Of a DNA stretch of 9,861 nucleotides, positions 6,786-9,861 are shown piece after piece. The position numbers and the translations under genes are program-made. Position 1 is the stretch's first letter; each line of letters starts with the position of its first letter. Under the pieces are notes generated by a model. That model searched no databases. It saw nothing but the letters and a program-made list of their open reading frames with translations, and was not told where the DNA came from. Source of the stretch: Candidatus Tayloriibacteriota bacterium (lineage in GTDB: Bacteria; Patescibacteriota; Minisyncoccia; Phycocordibacterales; UBA11359); the NCBI GenBank assembly GCA_003455555.1, contig DMQX01000090.1, positions 1-9,861 on the forward strand, read 5' to 3'.

Positions 6786-8120
6786 ATGAAAAAACACAGA
6801 ATATTCAGCGTGATCTTAATAATAGTTTTACTAGCCGTCGGATATTTTATTTACGCGTCTCAAACTAATAAGACAGGAGTCCTTTCCAGATTCGCTTTTA
6901 AGTACGGACTTGATCTTGCTGGAGGGACACAGTTGACATATAAGGCGGATGTATCGCAGATTGCTTCTACCGATGTTGGTGATGCGATGGATACTTTGCG
7001 AGACGTGATAGAGCGACGAGTTAATCTCTTTGGCGTTTCTGAACCTGTCGTTCAGGTTTTGGGTGGCGGGGCAGGTAGCAACATCAATCATAAATTGGTC
7101 GTTGATCTTCCGGGTGTTACGGATATTAACAAAGCAATTGCTTTGATCGGTCAAACCCCAACTCTCGAATTCCGTTTGGTTCCGGCTGGCTCGACTTCGA
7201 CCATTACGTACACCAACACCATCGCGACCGGTCTAACTGGCCGATTTGTCTCGCATGCCACGGTTGGTTTTAGTCAAACCGGCGTCAGCAAGCCGGTTGT
7301 GAATCTAGCTTTCAATAGTGAAGGGACGACTCTTTTTTCAAAATTAACCAAAGACAACGTCGGACGAGAATTGGCGATCTTCCTCGATGGTGCGCCGCTC
7401 TCCGCTCCGGTTATCAATGAACAGATCGCTGACGGTAATGCTCAGATTTCAGGAAACTTTACACCTCAAGGTGCTAAAGACCTGGTTCGAAATCTTAATT
7501 ATGGCGCTTTGCCTGTTCCGATTGAATTGGTCGGCACTCAGTCAGTTGGGGCTTCTCTAGGTCAGCAAGCGCTCAAAGCAACGGCGGAAGCAGGTGTGAT
7601 TGGGTTTATTGTGGTCGCTTTGTTCTTGATCCTTTGGTATCGATTGCCGGGCTTGCTCGCAACTATTTCGCTGCTTATCTATGTCGCACTTTCATTGTTT
7701 GTCTTTAAATTAATTCCTGTGACTCTAACCTCGGCCGGACTTGCCGGATTTATTTTGTCGATCGGTATGGCAGTGGACGCGAACATTTTGATCTTCGAAA
7801 GAATGAAAGAAGAAATGATGCGCGGACTTTCGGTTTCAGACGCGATCAAAGAAGGCTTTGCCCGTGCCTGGTTCTCGATCCGCGACAGCAACCTTTCAAG
7901 CATCATTACCGCCATTGTACTTTACTATTTTTCAAGCACCGCTGTCATCAAAGGTTTTGCCTTGGTTTTCGGACTCGGTGTGATCATCAGTATGTTCACG
8001 GCTATCACGGTTTCAAGAACATTCTTGATGGCTTTGGGCAACTTGCACAATGCCAAGATCAGCAAGTTTTTGTTTCATAACGGTTTTGGTTCACGATCAG
8101 CTAAGCTAACCTCAAAATAA
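6786..8120 (+). CDS. secD: Protein translocase subunit SecD
   Basis: This 444-residue membrane protein pairs with SecF. The complex uses the proton-motive force on the outer side of the membrane to help pull or release proteins exported through SecYEG. It has a first membrane helix (about 7-24), then GLDLAGGTQLTY (41-52, the SecD D1 motif), a large extracytoplasmic region (about 53-260) that includes LRDVIERRVNLFGVSEP (71-87) and GAPLSAPVI (202-210), and five C-terminal helices (about 262-418). The helix region carries SIGMAVDANILIFERMKEE (325-343) with the conserved aspartate D331. The length suits the short SecD form, without an enlarged periplasmic domain. The start ATG begins a typical basic-then-hydrophobic segment; no Shine-Dalgarno is visible. 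The stop is one base before secF, the classic secDF pair. Confidence 0.97.
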   Translation: MKKHRIFSVILIIVLLAVGYFIYASQTNKTGVLSRFAFKYGLDLAGGTQLTYKADVSQIASTDVGDAMDTLRDVIERRVNLFGVSEPVVQVLGGGAGSNINHKLVVDLPGVTDINKAIALIGQTPTLEFRLVPAGSTSTITYTNTIATGLTGRFVSHATVGFSQTGVSKPVVNLAFNSEGTTLFSKLTKDNVGRELAIFLDGAPLSAPVINEQIADGNAQISGNFTPQGAKDLVRNLNYGALPVPIELVGTQSVGASLGQQALKATAEAGVIGFIVVALFLILWYRLPGLLATISLLIYVALSLFVFKLIPVTLTSAGLAGFILSIGMAVDANILIFERMKEEMMRGLSVSDAIKEGFARAWFSIRDSNLSSIITAIVLYYFSSTAVIKGFALVFGLGVIISMFTAITVSRTFLMALGNLHNAKISKFLFHNGFGSRSAKLTSK

Positions 8121-8121
8121 T

Positions 8122-9027
8122 ATGTTCGTCGTAAAATACAGAAAAATATTCTATACGTTCTCTGGAATCTTGGTTATTCTTTCGGTTGCGGCTATGTTTG
8201 TCTGGGGCTTCAACTTGGGTATCGATTTTAAGGGTGGTTCGGTTTTGGAAGTTGCTTATACCGGCACCAGCACCCCTCCTTCACTCACTGATGCGAAGGC
8301 AAGTATTGACGCGCTTAAGCTCGGGAATTACTCTTTGATCCCAACCGGATCGAATGGTTACACTTTGCGTACCAAAGATATCACACCAGCTGAAAAAACC
8401 ACGGTTGAAAATGCTTTAAGTCAGAATGGTAAATTGACTCTTGAAGAAAAACAATTTGATTCGATCGGACCAGTTTTAGGTCAGGAATCCAAAAATAAGG
8501 CGCTCATTTCCATTTCGCTCGTACTGCTCGCGATCGTTCTGTTCATTGCTTTCGCTTTCCGAAAAGTTTCGAAGCCAATTTCATCTTGGGTGTATGGCGT
8601 GGTAGCGGTCGTTGCGCTTGTGCACGACGTGATCATTCCGACCGGCGTATTTGTGCTCCTCGGTCACTTCAAAAACTTTGAAATAGATACGTTGTTTGTG
8701 ACCGCGCTATTGGTTATTCTTGGTTTCTCGATCCACGACACTATCGTCGTCTTCGACCGAGTTCGCGAAAATCTCCGACATGATGCCAATAACAAGAAAC
8801 CTTTTGACCAAATAGTCGGGGAAAGTATTAGTCAGACCTTCACACGATCGATAAACACCTCTTTGACCGTGCTTTTGTCACTAGTTGTGCTGTATTTTGT
8901 CGGTAGTGTGGCCACACATGATTTTGTGCTCGCACTCCTTATCGGTATCGCGATTGGAACCTATTCCTCGATTTTTATCGGTTCACCGCTTTTGGTGACA
9001 ATTGCGAAGTGGACAAACAAGGCGTAA
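8122..9027 (+). CDS. secF: Protein translocase subunit SecF
   Basis: This 301-residue partner of SecD in the SecDF export motor has a first membrane helix (about 11-29), GIDFKGGSVLEV (33-44, the SecF counterpart of the SecD D1 motif), a small extracytoplasmic domain (about 45-122), and five helices (about 126-295). Conserved segments are ALVHDVIIPTGVF (165-177, with D169), GFSIHDTIVVFDRVREN (201-217, with D206) and TRSINTSLT (241-249). These carry the charged residues linked to proton flow in the family. The ATG is one base after the secD stop (TAA-T-ATG) and has no ribosome-binding site, so translation is probably coupled to secD. Length is normal for SecF. Confidence 0.97.
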   Translation: MFVVKYRKIFYTFSGILVILSVAAMFVWGFNLGIDFKGGSVLEVAYTGTSTPPSLTDAKASIDALKLGNYSLIPTGSNGYTLRTKDITPAEKTTVENALSQNGKLTLEEKQFDSIGPVLGQESKNKALISISLVLLAIVLFIAFAFRKVSKPISSWVYGVVAVVALVHDVIIPTGVFVLLGHFKNFEIDTLFVTALLVILGFSIHDTIVVFDRVRENLRHDANNKKPFDQIVGESISQTFTRSINTSLTVLLSLVVLYFVGSVATHDFVLALLIGIAIGTYSSIFIGSPLLVTIAKWTNKA

Positions 9028-9083
9028 ATCTCCGATCTGCGATTGTATCTATTAAATTAGTTTTTATATCTAAGGAATTTTAG

Positions 9084-9092
9084 TGATATAAT
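9084..9092 (+). promoter_or_regulatory. Strong extended -10 promoter before the 9099 gene, leaderless geometry
   Basis: TGA-TATAAT (9084-9092) is a perfect extended -10. Six bases (AAATAT) separate it from the ATG at 9099, so the start point would coincide with the start codon. No clear -35 was seen, although the upstream stretch (9048-9069) is AT-rich, like an UP-type element. It is the best promoter in the window by eye. Confidence 0.65.
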
Positions 9093-9098
9093 AAATAT

Positions 9099-9707
9099 AT
9101 GAAAAATAGTCCCAAAATTATCATCGGTATCATATCGGTTCTGATGGTTGTTTTACTTGCATACGTTTTCTTTTTTCAAAAAGCTCCAGCTCCGCAAATC
9201 ATTAAGTCTACTCAATCCGTTCCCAAAGATTGGACGAGTTATAACGATTTCAGTTCAGGCTTGAGTTTGAAGGCGCCAGCCGGACTTATTCTCACCTCAA
9301 CTTCCGATGGTCTTTCTTTGGTTTTTGCAACGACCGCTCCGTATGCTCATACTCATTTGCTGCGCGAAATTAGGATCGATATAAACATTCCTTTATTGGA
9401 TTGCATGCCGACGCAAAATGGCTCGGTCAGTCGCCCAACCGCAGTTAATATTAACGGTTTAAGTTATACGCGAAATATGTGGAACGATGCGGGCGCGGGA
9501 AACATTTATGAGGGAATTGACTATGCGGCTTATCAGAATCGCTTGTGCTACCGAATCTCATTCTTTAGTCATAGTACTAATGGCGAGAGTCTATACACCA
9601 ACAATCAAAGCCAGATCAAAAAAGTGGACGCGCAGCAGGCCAAGGATATGGACGATCTATTCAGTTTTTTTAATCAGGTCGCCTCGACGATTCGGTTAGG
9701 AAAATAA
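9099..9707 (+). CDS. Small membrane-anchored exported protein, function unknown
   Basis: This 202-residue protein has a basic N-terminus, one hydrophobic helix (about 7-26), then a proline/alanine-rich linker (28-42) and a soluble domain that should be outside the cytoplasm. There is no lipobox cysteine, so it is a signal-anchor protein rather than a lipoprotein. The domain opens with WTSYNDFSSGLSLKAPAGL (45-63), a pattern like the starts of small PsbP-like exported domains (aromatic, S/G, then a P-x-G turn), but the match is weak. C102 and C150 could form a disulfide. The C-terminus ends in an amphipathic segment, DMDDLFSFFNQVASTIRL (183-200). I do not recognise the family. It has its own strong leaderless-type promoter 71 bases after secF and is followed by a hairpin, so it is probably transcribed alone. 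Confidence 0.75.
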   Translation: MKNSPKIIIGIISVLMVVLLAYVFFFQKAPAPQIIKSTQSVPKDWTSYNDFSSGLSLKAPAGLILTSTSDGLSLVFATTAPYAHTHLLREIRIDINIPLLDCMPTQNGSVSRPTAVNINGLSYTRNMWNDAGAGNIYEGIDYAAYQNRLCYRISFFSHSTNGESLYTNNQSQIKKVDAQQAKDMDDLFSFFNQVASTIRLGK

Positions 9708-9716
9708 AATTTACAA

Positions 9717-9783
9717 AAAGAAACTCGCGAGAGAAGCGGGAGAGGGGAACTCTCGGGTTTCTTTCGCGGTTCAAACTTTTTTT
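9717..9783 (+). terminator. Imperfect hairpin with T-tract, candidate terminator
   Basis: AAAGAAAC (9717-9724) pairs with GTTTCTTT (9757-9764), and inside it CGAGAG (9728-9733) pairs with CTCTCG (9750-9755). The two stems are separated by a small asymmetric internal loop, and the 16-base purine-rich terminal loop is at 9734-9749. The flanking A and T runs make the lower stem A-U rich, and a run of seven T follows at 9777-9783, though 12 bases beyond the stem rather than directly attached. It begins ten bases after the stop of the 9099 gene. An alternative pairing of CGCGA (9726-9730) with TTCGCG (9763-9768) is possible. It is a candidate intrinsic terminator rather than a textbook one. Confidence 0.45.
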
Positions 9784-9861
9784 CTTTGAATTTGAATTAC
9801 TTGGGTATTTGGCGAAAAAAAGTATAAAACGCCACTTCCTGCTGCTCCCACGAATACAGAG
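9784..9861. other. Terminal noncoding stretch, no gene identified
   Basis: Between the hairpin and the window end I see no supported gene. TTTGAA is repeated in tandem at 9785-9796. A weak promoter-like pair, TTGGGT (9801-9806) and TATAAA (9823-9828) with 16 bases between, could serve a + strand gene beyond the edge, but no start codon follows in the window. The right end does not match the Nextera mosaic end. Confidence 0.3.

Noticed and set aside
9672..9861. Open frame on the - strand running from the window edge to about 9672
   Set aside because: It has no start codon, a composition dominated by S, R, K and F with no recognisable motif, passes through the hairpin, and overlaps the end of the 9099 gene. 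It looks like chance openness.
1..9861. Search by eye for CRISPR arrays, tRNAs, insertion sequences, toxin-antitoxin pairs or defence genes
   Set aside because: No repeated spacer-like units, cloverleaf sequences, transposase motifs or defence domains were seen; the genes are housekeeping and envelope functions plus two unknown exported proteins.

Overview
This 9.9 kb contig segment carries nine protein genes and is almost fully coding. It looks like a bacterium of the Candidate Phyla Radiation (Patescibacteria), most likely Parcubacteria-like. That placement is an inference from compact spacing, absent Shine-Dalgarno sequences, leaderless-type promoters, a coiled-coil/transglycosylase protein and short hypothetical exported proteins. 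No 16S rRNA or other decisive phylogenetic marker lies in the window. The first 37 bases are not genomic: positions 4-37 are the Illumina Nextera read-2 adapter with its 19-bp mosaic end, so biology begins at about position 38.

Layout. Left block, + strand: ribosomal protein L25/CTC (53-736); a secreted coiled-coil protein with a lytic-transglycosylase domain (745-2133); a single-pass membrane protein of unknown function with a four-cysteine motif (2149-2928); and a RodA-type SEDS peptidoglycan polymerase (2934-4079). These are 5-15 bases apart and probably form one transcription unit with an additional internal promoter before 2149. Middle block: a GT4 glycosyltransferase on the - strand (4103-5281) converges on rodA and diverges from a polyprenyl-phosphate sugar-1-phosphate transferase (5357-6703) across a 75-base two-way promoter region. 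Right block, + strand: secD (6786-8120) and secF (8122-9027), then a small membrane-anchored protein of unknown function (9099-9707), a hairpin/terminator candidate, and about 80 bases with nothing firmly identifiable. No tRNA, rRNA, CRISPR array or insertion sequence was seen.

Together the genes concern building and crossing the cell envelope: wall synthesis (RodA) beside a wall-cleaving enzyme, surface-glycan assembly (lipid-linked first sugar plus a glycosyltransferase), and the SecDF export motor that helps deliver exported proteins.

The most interesting signal is regulatory. Four genes (53, 2149, 5281 on the - strand, 9099) have a -10 hexamer ending exactly 6 bases before the ATG, three of them with an extended TGn element. 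Transcription would therefore start at or next to the A of the start codon, giving leaderless mRNAs. No classical new defence or mobile system is visible.
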